From assembly GCA_030038655.1 (NCBI GenBank), contig JASHSP010000062.1, positions 1 to 56,161 on the forward strand: DNA of 56,161 nucleotides, in the 5' to 3' direction. The stretch is from Thermoplasmata archaeon (GTDB lineage Archaea > Thermoplasmatota > Thermoplasmata > Lutacidiplasmatales > UBA184). Positions 37,607 to 50,195 of the stretch are shown here, piece by piece. Both the position numbers and the translations under genes were made by a program. Each line of letters begins with the position of its first letter. The first letter of the stretch is position 1. The notes beneath the pieces are model-generated. The model had not been told where the DNA came from. It saw only the letters and a program-made list of their open reading frames with translations, and made no database searches.

Positions 37607-39421
37607 TCAGTCCGCCAGCATCCGCGCGACCGGGGCCGCGAGGAGGGGCACCGTCTCCTCGACGGACCCCACGATCCCGACGTCCACGTCGTGGAAGAGC
37701 GGTGCCTCGGGATCCGGGTTGACCCCGAGCACCGCCCGAGCCCGCTTCCAGCCGATCATGTGGTTGGGCGCCCCCCGTACTCCGATCAGGATCGCGAGGC
37801 GGGGCGCGAGGAACCGACCGGTCAGGCCGACCTGCAGCTGACGGGGCACCCACCCCGCGTCCACCACGCGTCGCGTCGCGGTGAGCGAGGCGCCCCAGGC
37901 GCGAACGGTCGGCCGGAGGCGGGCGATCCCTTCCGGACCCCCGACGCCCATGCCGACCGCGACGACGACCTCGGCTCCCTCGACCCGGGGGCCCGGTTCC
38001 ACCTCGCGCCCGTCGGCCTCTCGAACGACGCGCACCGGGACCCGGGGCGCGGGGAGGGGGTCCCAGCGCAGCCCCCCTCCGGCGCCCGGCCGGACGGACG
38101 GAGCGAACGTTCCGGGCCGGATCGTCGCCACGCCGGGTCGGGTCCGCGTGCGGATCCGCGCGAGCGTTCGCCCGCCGAACGACGGCTTCGTCCAGACGAT
38201 CGTCCCGTCGGGCGCGACGCCCGCGGCGACCGCGTCGCCGACGAGCCCGAGACCGCGATGGGCGGCGACCTGGCCCGAGACCTCCCGGCCGTATGGGTCG
38301 CTGGGGAACACGACCGACGCGATCTCACGGCGGACTTCGAGCAGCCGCTCGATTGCGGCCGCCGTCGACCCCGCGTCGAGGTCGCGGGCCCCCCGCTCGA
38401 GGAGGTGGCCCGCCAGAGCCCCCGCGACCTCGAGTCGGAACGTCGCGTCCTCGGGGGGTGGGGGTCCCACCCATACCGCCGAGGGCCAGAACCCCGGCAG
38501 CGCGCGCCGGACCTCCGAGATCGGGCCGAGCGACCCGGCGTCGAGCGAACCGTCGCACGCGGTGGCGAGGACGGCCACTTCGCGGCGTGGGTCGAGGCGC
38601 GGCGGGGCCGGCGGGATCCCCGTCGGAGGCTCCGCGCGCCGGACGAGGAGCGGACGAAGTGCCGCCAGCGCGCCGCGCACCCGGTCCTCGACGGGACCTT
38701 CCGCGAAGACGCGGGCGGCGCGGGTCGGGGCGGCGTCCTCGACCGCCTCCACGACCGTCGGCGAGCCCGCCACGCCGACGAGCGCCCGGTCGATCCCGAG
38801 CGCGGCCGCTCCCACCACCTCGACCGCCGTTTCGGAAAGTGCGGCGACGCGCTCCGGATCGGGTCGGAGCGGCTTCGCGATCTTCTCGCCCACCGCCACG
38901 AGCAACGGAGCCTCGGCGCGGACCCGGGCCCAGCCGAGCGGCGTATCGACCTCGAGCGTGAACCGATCGCCGTCCTCGGTCCGGGCGATCGCGCGGGCGC
39001 CGGTCACGACCGGGATCCCGAGCAGCCCGGCGACCTCGGGACCGACCTCTCCGGTCTCGCTGTCCGTGGTCCACGCGCCCGCCAGGATCAGGTCCCGGCC
39101 GATAGGCCCGATCCCGCGCACCAGCGCTCGCGCCGTGGCGAGGACGTCGGAGCCGGCGAGCACCGGGTCCGACACGAGCCGGACCCGGTCCGCTCCGACC
39201 GCGCGGGCCTCCCGGAGAGCCGGGAGCGCGTTGGCCGGCCCCATCGAGACCACCCGCACGCTCTCGCCGGGCCGCCGCATCTCGATCGCGACGCGCAGGG
39301 CCCGCTGGTCGAACGGGTTGAGGAACAGTTCCGCCCCCTCGCGGACCACGGCCCCGCGTCCGGGGTCGAAGCGGAGCGCCTCGAGCGCCGGGACGACCTT
39401 GGCGAGAACGACGAACTCCAT
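37607..39421 (-). CDS. Fused electron transfer flavoprotein EtfB-EtfA
   Basis: EtfB half MEFVVLAKVVPALEALRFD...NPFDQRALRVAIEM; EtfA half VGDAVAAGVAPDGTIVWTKPSFGGRTLARI...RLAILIGVRGAPNHMIGWKRARAVLGVNPDPEAPLFHDVDVGIVG. Confidence 0.9.
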   Translation of the reverse strand: MEFVVLAKVVPALEALRFDPGRGAVVREGAELFLNPFDQRALRVAIEMRRPGESVRVVSMGPANALPALREARAVGADRVRLVSDPVLAGSDVLATARALVRGIGPIGRDLILAGAWTTDSETGEVGPEVAGLLGIPVVTGARAIARTEDGDRFTLEVDTPLGWARVRAEAPLLVAVGEKIAKPLRPDPERVAALSETAVEVVGAAALGIDRALVGVAGSPTVVEAVEDAAPTRAARVFAEGPVEDRVRGALAALRPLLVRRAEPPTGIPPAPPRLDPRREVAVLATACDGSLDAGSLGPISEVRRALPGFWPSAVWVGPPPPEDATFRLEVAGALAGHLLERGARDLDAGSTAAAIERLLEVRREIASVVFPSDPYGREVSGQVAAHRGLGLVGDAVAAGVAPDGTIVWTKPSFGGRTLARIRTRTRPGVATIRPGTFAPSVRPGAGGGLRWDPLPAPRVPVRVVREADGREVEPGPRVEGAEVVVAVGMGVGGPEGIARLRPTVRAWGASLTATRRVVDAGWVPRQLQVGLTGRFLAPRLAILIGVRGAPNHMIGWKRARAVLGVNPDPEAPLFHDVDVGIVGSVEETVPLLAAPVARMLAD

Positions 39422-39477
39422 GGGGAGCTCCGTCCGAAGAAGGCGGGGGCTAAGAGGCCGCCTCTCTTCCGCCCGCC

Positions 39478-40326
39478 GTGGACGCACCGCCGGGCGGCGC
39501 GCGGGAGGACACCTCTCCCGCGGCCGTCCGCCGGTACGCCGTCGCCGTCGGGATCACGGTCCTGGCGATCGTGAGCCAGTACTTCGTCCCGGAGATCGTC
39601 CCGGCCTCGCGCCCGGTCTACGCCAGCACCGCGGCGGACCTGCTGATCGTCTACGCGATCCCGGTCGTCGCGTTCTCGCTGCTGGTCGGGGCGGGACCGC
39701 TCCGGCGGTGGAGGGTACGGATGGGAACGGCCGCCTGGGAGGGGATGCGGTGGTACGGCGGACTCTCCCTGCTCGCGCTGTTCGTCACGCTCGTGCTGAC
39801 CTCGCTCTACGCCGCGTTCGACCCGGCCGCGCTCCAGCTGCTGAGCCGAACCCCGCCGCCGGTCCTCGCCGCCCGGTCGGACCCGTGGTTCTGGGTGGGG
39901 TTCTCGTTCGTCATCGGAGCGGTCGAGGAGACGATCTTCCGGGGGTGGATCTACGGCTTCTGGCGGGGGCGTGCCGCCTCCTGGCTGGTCCCCGCGGTGT
40001 GGACCAGCGTGCTGTTCGCGGGCGTGCACCTCTACTACGGCACGACCTACGGGGTCGCGGCGCCGCTGATCTTCCCGACCCTGTTCCTCATCGGGTTCGC
40101 CTTCGCGGCGACGTACCAGGCCTCCTCGGGGAACCTGGTCGTGGTCGCGGTCCTGCACGGCGCCTACGACGCGTCGGCCTTCCTCTCCCTGATCTCCCCG
40201 TCCGAGGGGGCGGTGGCGCGGTACCTGCCGGTCCTGGCGGGAGCCGTGATCGCGCTGGTCCACTATCTCGACCCGTCGTCCGGCTCGCCGGCGCTCCCCG
40301 CAGCCGCCCCGTCGGAACCGAGTTGA
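39478..40326 (+). CDS. CPBP family intramembrane (Abi-type) metalloprotease
   Basis: GTG start; FVIGAVEETIFRGWIYGFW (EExxxR) and GVHLYYG, VLHGAYDAS motifs. Confidence 0.88.
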   Translation: MDAPPGGAREDTSPAAVRRYAVAVGITVLAIVSQYFVPEIVPASRPVYASTAADLLIVYAIPVVAFSLLVGAGPLRRWRVRMGTAAWEGMRWYGGLSLLALFVTLVLTSLYAAFDPAALQLLSRTPPPVLAARSDPWFWVGFSFVIGAVEETIFRGWIYGFWRGRAASWLVPAVWTSVLFAGVHLYYGTTYGVAAPLIFPTLFLIGFAFAATYQASSGNLVVVAVLHGAYDASAFLSLISPSEGAVARYLPVLAGAVIALVHYLDPSSGSPALPAAAPSEPS

Positions 40327-40429
40327 TGCGGCGGGCCTCCCCCAACGCGGGGGGGTGCCGGTCCCGAGAGGGGACGGGGTCGGCGCGCGGCCCGTCAGCA
40401 TCAAGAACGGGGCGCGGCTCGCCCCTGCG

Positions 40430-40861
40430 ATGGCCCCCGCGGACGCCGAGGTCCGAGCGATCCTCGAGAACGCCCGGACGATCGCGGTCGTGGGCCTCTC
40501 CGACAAGCCGGACCGCGACTCGAACGAGGTCGCCCGGTACCTAAAGTCCCAGGGATACCGGGTGGTGCCGGTCAACCCGATGCTGACCGAGGTCCTCGGG
40601 GAGCGCGCCTACCCATCGGTCTCGGCGATCCCCGGTGACCTTCGCGTCGACATCGTGGACGTGTTCCGCCGGAGCGATCAGGTGCTGCCGGTCGTCGACG
40701 AAGCGATAGCACGCCGCGTGCCGACGGTCTGGATGCAGCTGGGCGTGGAGAACGGGGAGGCGGCCGCCAAGGCTCGGCACCAGGGCCTCACCGTCCTCGA
40801 GAACCAGTGCATCATGGTCCAGCACCGACGACTCGGGATCCGTCCGAAGGGACCCGGCTGA
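40430..40861 (+). CDS. CoA-binding domain protein (YccU-like)
   Basis: TIAVVGLSDKPDRDSNEVARYLKSQGYRVVPVNPMLTEVLGERAYPSVSAIP...ENQCIMVQHRRL; alternative upstream start 40355. Confidence 0.93.
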   Translation: MAPADAEVRAILENARTIAVVGLSDKPDRDSNEVARYLKSQGYRVVPVNPMLTEVLGERAYPSVSAIPGDLRVDIVDVFRRSDQVLPVVDEAIARRVPTVWMQLGVENGEAAAKARHQGLTVLENQCIMVQHRRLGIRPKGPG

Positions 40862-40867
40862 CCGACG

Positions 40868-41665
40868 ATGTCGGCGAGCACTTCTCCGCCCCGGCCGTCG
40901 TCCGCGACCCCGGCGGCCGCCCCGCCCGCGGCCCCGCTCGAGGGGGCGATCTTCGACCGCGGCATCGTTAGCCGCGACACCGTTCGGGCCAGGACCTGGG
41001 AGCTGCACGGGACGGGAAAGGTGCTCGGCGCGGCGACCGTGGTCGACCTGACGGCCCAGGGTACCCTTGTCGTCGGTGGCGCGCTCGCGGCCGACCGGGC
41101 GTCGGCACGCGGAACCCTGGAGGTGGGCGGACCGATCGAGATCCGGTCCTCTCTCTCGGTCGGCGGGCGGTTGCGTGCCGCCGGCGCCGTCCACGCCGCG
41201 GAGTCCGAGCTCGTCGGGTCGACGACCATCGCGGGGGAGCTCCGGGTCGACCGGGCGCTCCGGGTCCGAGGGTCGTTGTCGGCACCCGCGCTCTGGGCCG
41301 GGCAGGTATCCCTCCGCGGCAACGCCCGGGTCCCCGGAACGATCTCGGCCCACGACGTGAGCATGGACCTGGAAGGGGACTCCGCCCTCGGCGCCATCGA
41401 GGCCGGGTCGGTGCGGCTGGTGGCCCGGGCACCCCACCCGGTCGCGCGGCTGCTCGGCCACCGGATCTCGGTCTCGGTGGAGCGGGTCGAGGCGGAGACG
41501 GCGGAGCTGACGGCGGTCGACGTGCGGTTCGTGCGCGCGAAGCGGATCACCCTCGGACGCGACAGCCACGTCGGGGCGCTCGAGGGGACCGTCGTACGCT
41601 CGCACCCCTCGAGCCGGATCGGACCCGAGTCCCGGTCCCCGCCTCCGCCCGGACTCTCTCGTTGA
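40868..41665 (+). CDS. Polymer-forming (bactofilin-like) beta-helix protein
   Basis: Repeated short beta segments with periodic Gly/Val (VVGGALAADRASARGTLEVGGPIEIRSSLSVGGRLRAAGAVHAAE...). Confidence 0.68.
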   Translation: MSASTSPPRPSSATPAAAPPAAPLEGAIFDRGIVSRDTVRARTWELHGTGKVLGAATVVDLTAQGTLVVGGALAADRASARGTLEVGGPIEIRSSLSVGGRLRAAGAVHAAESELVGSTTIAGELRVDRALRVRGSLSAPALWAGQVSLRGNARVPGTISAHDVSMDLEGDSALGAIEAGSVRLVARAPHPVARLLGHRISVSVERVEAETAELTAVDVRFVRAKRITLGRDSHVGALEGTVVRSHPSSRIGPESRSPPPPGLSR

Positions 41666-41689
41666 ACCGGCCCGGCCCCCCACGTCGGC

Positions 41690-41698
41690 CTTTATTCC
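41690..41698 (+). promoter_or_regulatory. TATA-like box of ileS
   Basis: ctttattcc about 27 nt upstream of GTG 41721. Confidence 0.55.
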
Positions 41699-41720
41699 CC
41701 GCGGGGCGTCGCGCTCGCCC

Positions 41721-44699
<2,979 letters not shown>

Positions 44700-45341
44700 C
44701 CCTTCGGACCCGGCCGCCGGGCTCCGTCTCGGCGAACACCTCGGCCTCGAAGCGCCGAATCCGGATCCGAGGGTCCCGCCACGCGCCCCGCGGAAGGTCC
44801 GCCTTCTCGCACGTCCCGTCCAGGAACTCCTCCGCGGACCACCCCTGCTCCGGAGCGACCTGGGGCAGGAGGAGCCCGCTCCGACCGCCCGCCTCCACGA
44901 TGAGGCCGTCGCGCCCGACCCGGACCGAGCGCGCGATCGCCTCGGCCCCGACCGCGTCGACCGGGACCGGGACGGTCAGGACCGAGACCTCGACGATCAG
45001 GTGCCCCAGCTCGGCGGCCGCGACCGGGGGGAAACGCGGGTCGTCGAACGCGGCCGAGAGGGCCGCCTGGGCGAGGGCCTGGCGCAGCGGGAGGAACGGC
45101 ATCGGGTAGCCGATGCAGCCGCGCAGGAGCCCGTCGGGGTGGCGCCGCAACGTGACGAAGACCCCGCGCGGCTGGTCGAAGACGGCGGGCCCGGGGGCGA
45201 CGTCGCCGTCCGAACGCGCCCCCCCCAGTCTCTCGGCGATCGACCGGCGGGCCCAGCGGACCGACGCCTCCCCGGCCGCGTCGTCCAGCACGGAACGGGG
45301 ACCGGGCGCGGGCCCAAAGGCGCTTCGGAGGTCCGGCGGAC

Positions 45342-45350
45342 CTTTTATAG
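45342..45350 (+). promoter_or_regulatory. TATA-like box of the L40e gene
   Basis: cttttatag about 28 nt upstream of ATG 45375. Confidence 0.6.
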
Positions 45351-45374
45351 CGGGGCCCGGTCGGCGGCCTCCCC

Positions 45375-45527
45375 ATGCCGTTCCCCGAAGCGGTCGAGCG
45401 CCTGCTCAACAAGAAGATCTGCATGAACTGCTCGGCGCGGAACCCCCCGAAGGCGGTCCAGTGCCGCCGGTGCGGCTACAAGGGGCTGCGCGTGAAGTCG
45501 CGCGAGCGCGCCGGCAAGACGGCGTAG
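45375..45527 (+). CDS. rpl40e: 50S ribosomal protein L40e
   Basis: Hand translation [50 protein letters not shown]; CxxC-CxxC zinc ribbon; not in the ORF track (50 aa). Confidence 0.95.
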   Translation: MPFPEAVERLLNKKICMNCSARNPPKAVQCRRCGYKGLRVKSRERAGKTA

Positions 45528-45535
45528 CGCGCCGG

Positions 45536-46327
45536 TCAGGGCGCGGGGCCGGGACCGGTACCGCGGCCGAACGGTGTCGGGGGCCCCTGACGCGTCTCCC
45601 GGGCGACGGCCAGCCGCTTCTCGGCCAGGAACATCAGGTTGTGGATCCCGTCCCGCCAGCTCTGGAGCTTGGGGGGACCGGCCCGCTCCCCGTACTCGAT
45701 CGGCACCTCGAGGAACCGAAGGCCCCGGAGGACCGCCTCGATCTTCAGCTCCTCGCTGAGCGCCATCCCATCTTCCGAGAGATGGACTCGGTCAAGGACC
45801 GCCCGCCGGAACACCCAGAACCCGCTCTGGGTGTCCGCGATCGTCCCGCCCGGGAGACCCTTCAGGAACCGGTGGTAGAGAACGCGCAGGAACAGGTTGA
45901 GGACCCAGTTCCCGATACGGTGCTCGGTCGTCATCGAGCGTCGGGTGACGTAGGCGATCCGGTCCCCCGTGAGGAAGTCGATCTTCTCGTCCTCGAGCCG
46001 GCGGACGAGCTCGGGGATCCGCGCGACCGGGTACGTCCCGTCCCCGTCGGCCGTGGCCAGCACCTCCCCCCGCGCCTCGGCGAACCCGGTCTTGTACGCC
46101 CGGCCATACCCCCGGCGCCGCTCGACGACCACCCGGGCCCCCTCCGCGGCGGCGAGCGCCCCGGTCCCGTCGGTCGAGGCGCCGTCCACGACCAGGACCT
46201 CCCAGTCGACCGGGTCGTCGCGGAAGAGCGTGCGGTTCGACTCTTCCGCGGCGGCTCGGAACTGCCGGATCACCGGGCCGATCGATACCGCCTCGTTGAG
46301 CGTCGGGATCACCAGGGTCGCACGCAT
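45536..46327 (-). CDS. Family 2 glycosyltransferase (dolichyl-phosphate sugar synthase-like)
   Basis: MRATLVIPTLNEAVSIGPVIRQF...VLVVDGASTDGTGALAA...GYGRAYKTGFAEARGEVLATADGDGTYPV. Confidence 0.94.
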   Translation of the reverse strand: MRATLVIPTLNEAVSIGPVIRQFRAAAEESNRTLFRDDPVDWEVLVVDGASTDGTGALAAAEGARVVVERRRGYGRAYKTGFAEARGEVLATADGDGTYPVARIPELVRRLEDEKIDFLTGDRIAYVTRRSMTTEHRIGNWVLNLFLRVLYHRFLKGLPGGTIADTQSGFWVFRRAVLDRVHLSEDGMALSEELKIEAVLRGLRFLEVPIEYGERAGPPKLQSWRDGIHNLMFLAEKRLAVARETRQGPPTPFGRGTGPGPAP

Positions 46328-46369
46328 CGGGAACGGACGGGAGCCCGCCGACCACTTAAACCGAATTGG

Positions 46370-46843
46370 GTGCTCGGCGGCAGTACGTCGCCCGCACGGA
46401 CCCCCCGGAGTTCCCGCCCGCGGCCCGCGCGACGCCACGGCAGCTTTCCGACGACCGCGGACGTGGGGATCTGGGCGACCGGCCCGGACGCGGCGGCGTT
46501 GCTGGAGGAGCTGGGCCTCGCGCTGTACGGGCTCACGACGGACCTGCGCGGCGTGCGCTCCCGGGAGGTGCGCTCGGTCCGGGCCGCGGCGGACGACGGG
46601 GCCGGGCTGGTGGTGGCGTTCCTCGGGCAGCTGCTGCTTCTCGAGGAGGAGGACGGGTTCGTCGGCCGGTCGATCGAGGCGACGGTGGGCGGGGACCCGC
46701 CCCGCACCGTGATCGCCCGGGTCCGCGGCGAGCCGTTCGACCCGGCCCGGCACGTCGCCCGCACCGAGGTGAAGGCGGTCACCCTCCACCGGCTCGAGTT
46801 CGACCCCGTGCGCGGACGCGCCCGCGCGATCGTCGATATCTAG
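46370..46843 (+). CDS. Archease family protein
   Basis: TTADVGIWATGPDAAALLEELGLALYGLTTDLRGVRSREVRSVRAAADDGAGLVVAFLGQLLLLEEEDGF...VKAVTLHRLEFD; GTG start tentative. Confidence 0.88.
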   Translation: MLGGSTSPARTPRSSRPRPARRHGSFPTTADVGIWATGPDAAALLEELGLALYGLTTDLRGVRSREVRSVRAAADDGAGLVVAFLGQLLLLEEEDGFVGRSIEATVGGDPPRTVIARVRGEPFDPARHVARTEVKAVTLHRLEFDPVRGRARAIVDI

Positions 46844-46850
46844 TCCGCGG

Positions 46851-47987
46851 CTACGGCATCCGTTCGACCAGCGCCCGGAGCGACGCCCCGGACGCGGGCA
46901 GCCGGCCCGCCTTCCCGAGGATCCGCTCGAGGCCGGCGAAGACCGCGTACAGGTCCGGCCAGTCCGCGATCCCCATGTGGCCGATCCGGAAGATCTTGCC
47001 GACGAGCGCTTCCTGCCCGCCCTGGACGAGCACGTTGTACTCGCGCTCGAGCACCTTCCGCACCTCGGCATCGCCGAGGCCGGGCGGGTTGTGGATCGCG
47101 GTCACCGTGTCCGAGGCCCACCGGCGGTCCGGGAACAGCTGGAGGCCGAGCGCGTCGACCGCGGCGCGGGTGGCGTCCGCGAGCCGGTGGGTCCGGGCGA
47201 GCCGCTGCTCGAGCCCCTCCTCCTTCAGGATCCGGAGCGCCTCGCGCAGCGCGAGGAATAGCGGGACCGCGGGGGTCCACGGCGTGTCGTTCTTCTCGAT
47301 CGACTTGAGGTGCTTGCCGAGGTCGAGGTAGTACGCGCGCGGCTGAAGCGCCGCGACGGCGCGGTCGGAGAGATGCACGAGCGCGAGGCCGGCCGGCGCG
47401 GCCAGCCCCTTCTGCGAGCCGGCGACGACCGCGTCGATCCCCCACGCCTCGATCGGGACGGGGATCCCCGCCACCGCGCTGATCCCGTCCACCAGGAACA
47501 GCGCCCCCGAGGCCCGCACGGCCTGGGCGATCGAGGCGAGGTCGTTGACGAGCCCCACGCTCGTCTCGTTGTGCACGGTGCAGACCGCCCGGACGTCCCC
47601 CTTCGCGAGCTCGGCGAGCACCGCCTCGGTCGGGAGCGGTTGGCCCCACGGCGCGGTCAGGGTCGTGACGTTCTTCGAAACGCGACGGACGAGGGCGTCC
47701 GTCCGCTGGCCGAAGTTCCCGTTCGACACGACCAGGGTCCGGCCGTCCGACGGGACGAGGCCCGAGTAGACCGCCTCCAGACCGGCGGTGCCGCTCCCCG
47801 TGAGGATCGCCTGGTGGCCGCGCGCGCCGAACAGGGCGGGCAGGAGCTCGCGGATCTCCTGGACGACCCCGTGGAAGAAGTCGCCGCGGTGGTTGACCGA
47901 CGGCATCGACATCGCGCGGAGGACGCGGGGGTGGATCCGCACCGGACCGGCGATGAGGAACGTGTCCGTCTCGGGGTCGAACGTCAT
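46851..47987 (-). CDS. Class V aminotransferase (alanine-glyoxylate/serine-pyruvate type)
   Basis: FLIAGPVRIHPRVLRAMSMPSVNHRGDFF...GSGTAGLEAV...VDGISAVAGIPVPIEAWGIDAVVAGSQKGLAAPAGLA. Confidence 0.95.
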   Translation of the reverse strand: MTFDPETDTFLIAGPVRIHPRVLRAMSMPSVNHRGDFFHGVVQEIRELLPALFGARGHQAILTGSGTAGLEAVYSGLVPSDGRTLVVSNGNFGQRTDALVRRVSKNVTTLTAPWGQPLPTEAVLAELAKGDVRAVCTVHNETSVGLVNDLASIAQAVRASGALFLVDGISAVAGIPVPIEAWGIDAVVAGSQKGLAAPAGLALVHLSDRAVAALQPRAYYLDLGKHLKSIEKNDTPWTPAVPLFLALREALRILKEEGLEQRLARTHRLADATRAAVDALGLQLFPDRRWASDTVTAIHNPPGLGDAEVRKVLEREYNVLVQGGQEALVGKIFRIGHMGIADWPDLYAVFAGLERILGKAGRLPASGASLRALVERMP

Positions 47988-48934
47988 CGAGCGCCCCCGG
48001 GCGGCGCCACGAGCGAGGCGAGCGGTTCGCCGTGGAGCGCGCGGAGCACCTCGTTCACGATCTCGGCCCCGGCCCGGCGCTGGCCCTCTTCCGTCAGGGC
48101 GCCGAGGTGCGGGGTCGGGATGACCCTTGGGTCCTCCAGCAGCTCGCGGGACGTCGGCGGCTCCGTCTCGAAGACGTCGAGCGCCGCCCCCGCGAGTCGC
48201 CCGGAGCGGAGCGCCGCGAGGAGCGCCGCCTCGTCGACGAGCGCCCCGCGAGCGACGTTGACGAGGTAGGCGCCCGGGCGCATCTTCGCGAACGCCCGCG
48301 CATCGATCAGGTGGCGGTTCTCGGGAGTGAGCGCTGCGTGCAGGCTGACGATGTCCGCCGCGCCGAGCACGGCGTCCAGCGCCATCGTCTCGGTCGAGTC
48401 CCCCGAGCGGGGGACGAACGGGTCGTAGGCGACCGCCCGCGCCCCGAACGGGACGATCCGCCGCGCGACCTCGCGCGCGATCCGGCCGTACCCCACGAAC
48501 CCGACGGTCCGGCCCGCGAGCTCGTGGCCGTGGGCACCGCGCTCCCAGCGGCCGGCGCGCGTCGAGACGACCGAGCCCCACAGGCCCCGCACGAGGATGA
48601 GGTAGAGGGCGACCGTCAGCTCCGCGACGCTCGTGGCCGCGGCGCCGGGTGCGTTGGCGACACGGATCCCGCGGGCGGCGGCGGCGGCCAGGTCGATGTT
48701 GTCGACGCCGACCCCCGCGCGCGCGACGAGCGCGAGGTGGGGCGCCTTCGCCAGGAGGTCGGCGGTGACCTTCGTCCGGCTCCGGACGATCAGCCCCCAG
48801 GCGTCGCCCAGGTGCCGGGCGAGCTCCGTCGGGGTGGCGCTCGCGTCCAGGACGCGGCACGGCCCCGACCGAAGCGCCTCGAGGGCGGACGCATCGATCG
48901 GGTCGGTGACGACCACCAGCCGTTCCGCTGCCAC
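47984..48934 (-). CDS. serA: D-3-phosphoglycerate dehydrogenase-like 2-hydroxyacid dehydrogenase
   Basis: GTG start; VARAGVGVDNIDLAAAAARGIRVANAPGAAATSVAELTVAL; VGFVGYGRIAREVARRI; TPHLGALTEE; no C-terminal ACT domain. Confidence 0.92.
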   Translation of the reverse strand: MAAERLVVVTDPIDASALEALRSGPCRVLDASATPTELARHLGDAWGLIVRSRTKVTADLLAKAPHLALVARAGVGVDNIDLAAAAARGIRVANAPGAAATSVAELTVALYLILVRGLWGSVVSTRAGRWERGAHGHELAGRTVGFVGYGRIAREVARRIVPFGARAVAYDPFVPRSGDSTETMALDAVLGAADIVSLHAALTPENRHLIDARAFAKMRPGAYLVNVARGALVDEAALLAALRSGRLAGAALDVFETEPPTSRELLEDPRVIPTPHLGALTEEGQRRAGAEIVNEVLRALHGEPLASLVAPPGGAR

Positions 48935-48990
48935 CGGCCCGCGGAGCGAAGGAGCCGTAAAAAGCCCTTGGGCCCGGCGGCGCCGGACGC

Positions 48991-49941
48991 TCACCGGGTC
49001 TTCGGTACCGGGGTCCGCTCCAGCGCCGACCGGGCGATCGCCTCGCCGCGGACGCCCCGGATCCACGGCTCGGGCTTGATGATCACCCGGTGCGCGAGGA
49101 CCGGCTCGACGAACAGCTTCACGTCGTCCGGAAGCACGAAGTCCCGCCCGCTGAGCAGCGCGCGGGCCCGGGCGACCTTCTGGAGCGCCAGCGCCCCGCG
49201 GGGCGAGGAACCGACCTCGACCCGGGCGTCGTCGCGCGTTGCCCGGACCAGATCGACGATGTAGCCCGCGATGGACGGGTCGATCTCCACCGACTCGACC
49301 GCCTGCTGCAGCGCCCGAAACGACGCGACGTCCGCCACGGGCTGGACGTCCACCGTGTCCTGGGTGCGCGCCCGCCGGCGCGCGAGGATCGTCCGCTCCT
49401 CCTCGGCCTCGGGGTAGCCGACCCGGAACTTGAGGAGGAACCGGTCGACCTGGGCCTCGGGCAGGGGATAGGTCCCCTCCAGCTCGATCGGGTTCTCGGT
49501 CGCGATCACGAGGAACGGATCGGGCAGCGGGTACGTCGAGCGCTCGCTCGTCACCTGGTGCTCCTGCATCGCCTCGAGCAGCGCCGACTGGACCTTCGGC
49601 GGGGCGCGGTTGATCTCGTCCGCGAGCAGGACGTTCGTGAACAGCGGGCCGGGACGGAACTGGAACCCGCCCTTCGTCGCGTCCAGGATCTCGCCACCGG
49701 TGATGTCGTGCGGGAGGAGGTCGGCGGTGAACTGGACCCGCTGGAACTCGAGCCCGAGCGCCTGGGCGAACGACTTCGCCATCAGGGTCTTTCCGAGCCC
49801 GGGGAGGTCCTCGATCAGGATGTGGCCGTTCGCGATCAGCCCGGTGAGGATCGTCTCGACCGCCTGGACACGGCCGACGACCGCGACGCGGACCGCCGCG
49901 CGGATCCGCTCCGCGAGCGCGCGCGCCTCGACCCCCTTCAT
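48991..49941 (-). CDS. MoxR-family AAA+ ATPase
   Basis: HILIEDLPGLGKTLMAKSFAQAL...VQFTADLLPHDITGGEI...NVLLADEINRAPPKVQSALLEAMQEHQVT. Confidence 0.96.
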   Translation of the reverse strand: MKGVEARALAERIRAAVRVAVVGRVQAVETILTGLIANGHILIEDLPGLGKTLMAKSFAQALGLEFQRVQFTADLLPHDITGGEILDATKGGFQFRPGPLFTNVLLADEINRAPPKVQSALLEAMQEHQVTSERSTYPLPDPFLVIATENPIELEGTYPLPEAQVDRFLLKFRVGYPEAEEERTILARRRARTQDTVDVQPVADVASFRALQQAVESVEIDPSIAGYIVDLVRATRDDARVEVGSSPRGALALQKVARARALLSGRDFVLPDDVKLFVEPVLAHRVIIKPEPWIRGVRGEAIARSALERTPVPKTR

Positions 49942-50195
49942 TCTCCGGCTCGAAAGACGGAGGCGCCGCGGTATAAAGTGGGCCCACTCGGACCGTGTAC
50001 CCCGACCGTAACGATCCGCGTCACCGTAGGCGGACGCCCTCTCGGCGGTCTGACCCCGGTCGGGGATGTCGGGCGTCGGGGTTGTCCTCGCGTCATTCTC
50101 GGCGGACGACCCGTCCGCATTGAGTCGAGAGGGACCCTTCGTCGACACCCGGGCGCGGCGCTGGGCCGCGACCGAGCCGGTATCCCGCGCCCGAC

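Noticed and set aside
39478-40326. CPBP (Abi) protease as part of an abortive-infection system
   Set aside because: No toxin, bacteriocin or phage genes nearby; CPBP proteases are common housekeeping membrane proteins.
37691-40544. 627-aa and 887-aa plus-strand ORFs
   Set aside because: Antisense to the EtfBA fusion, whose flavin-binding motifs are clear on the minus strand.
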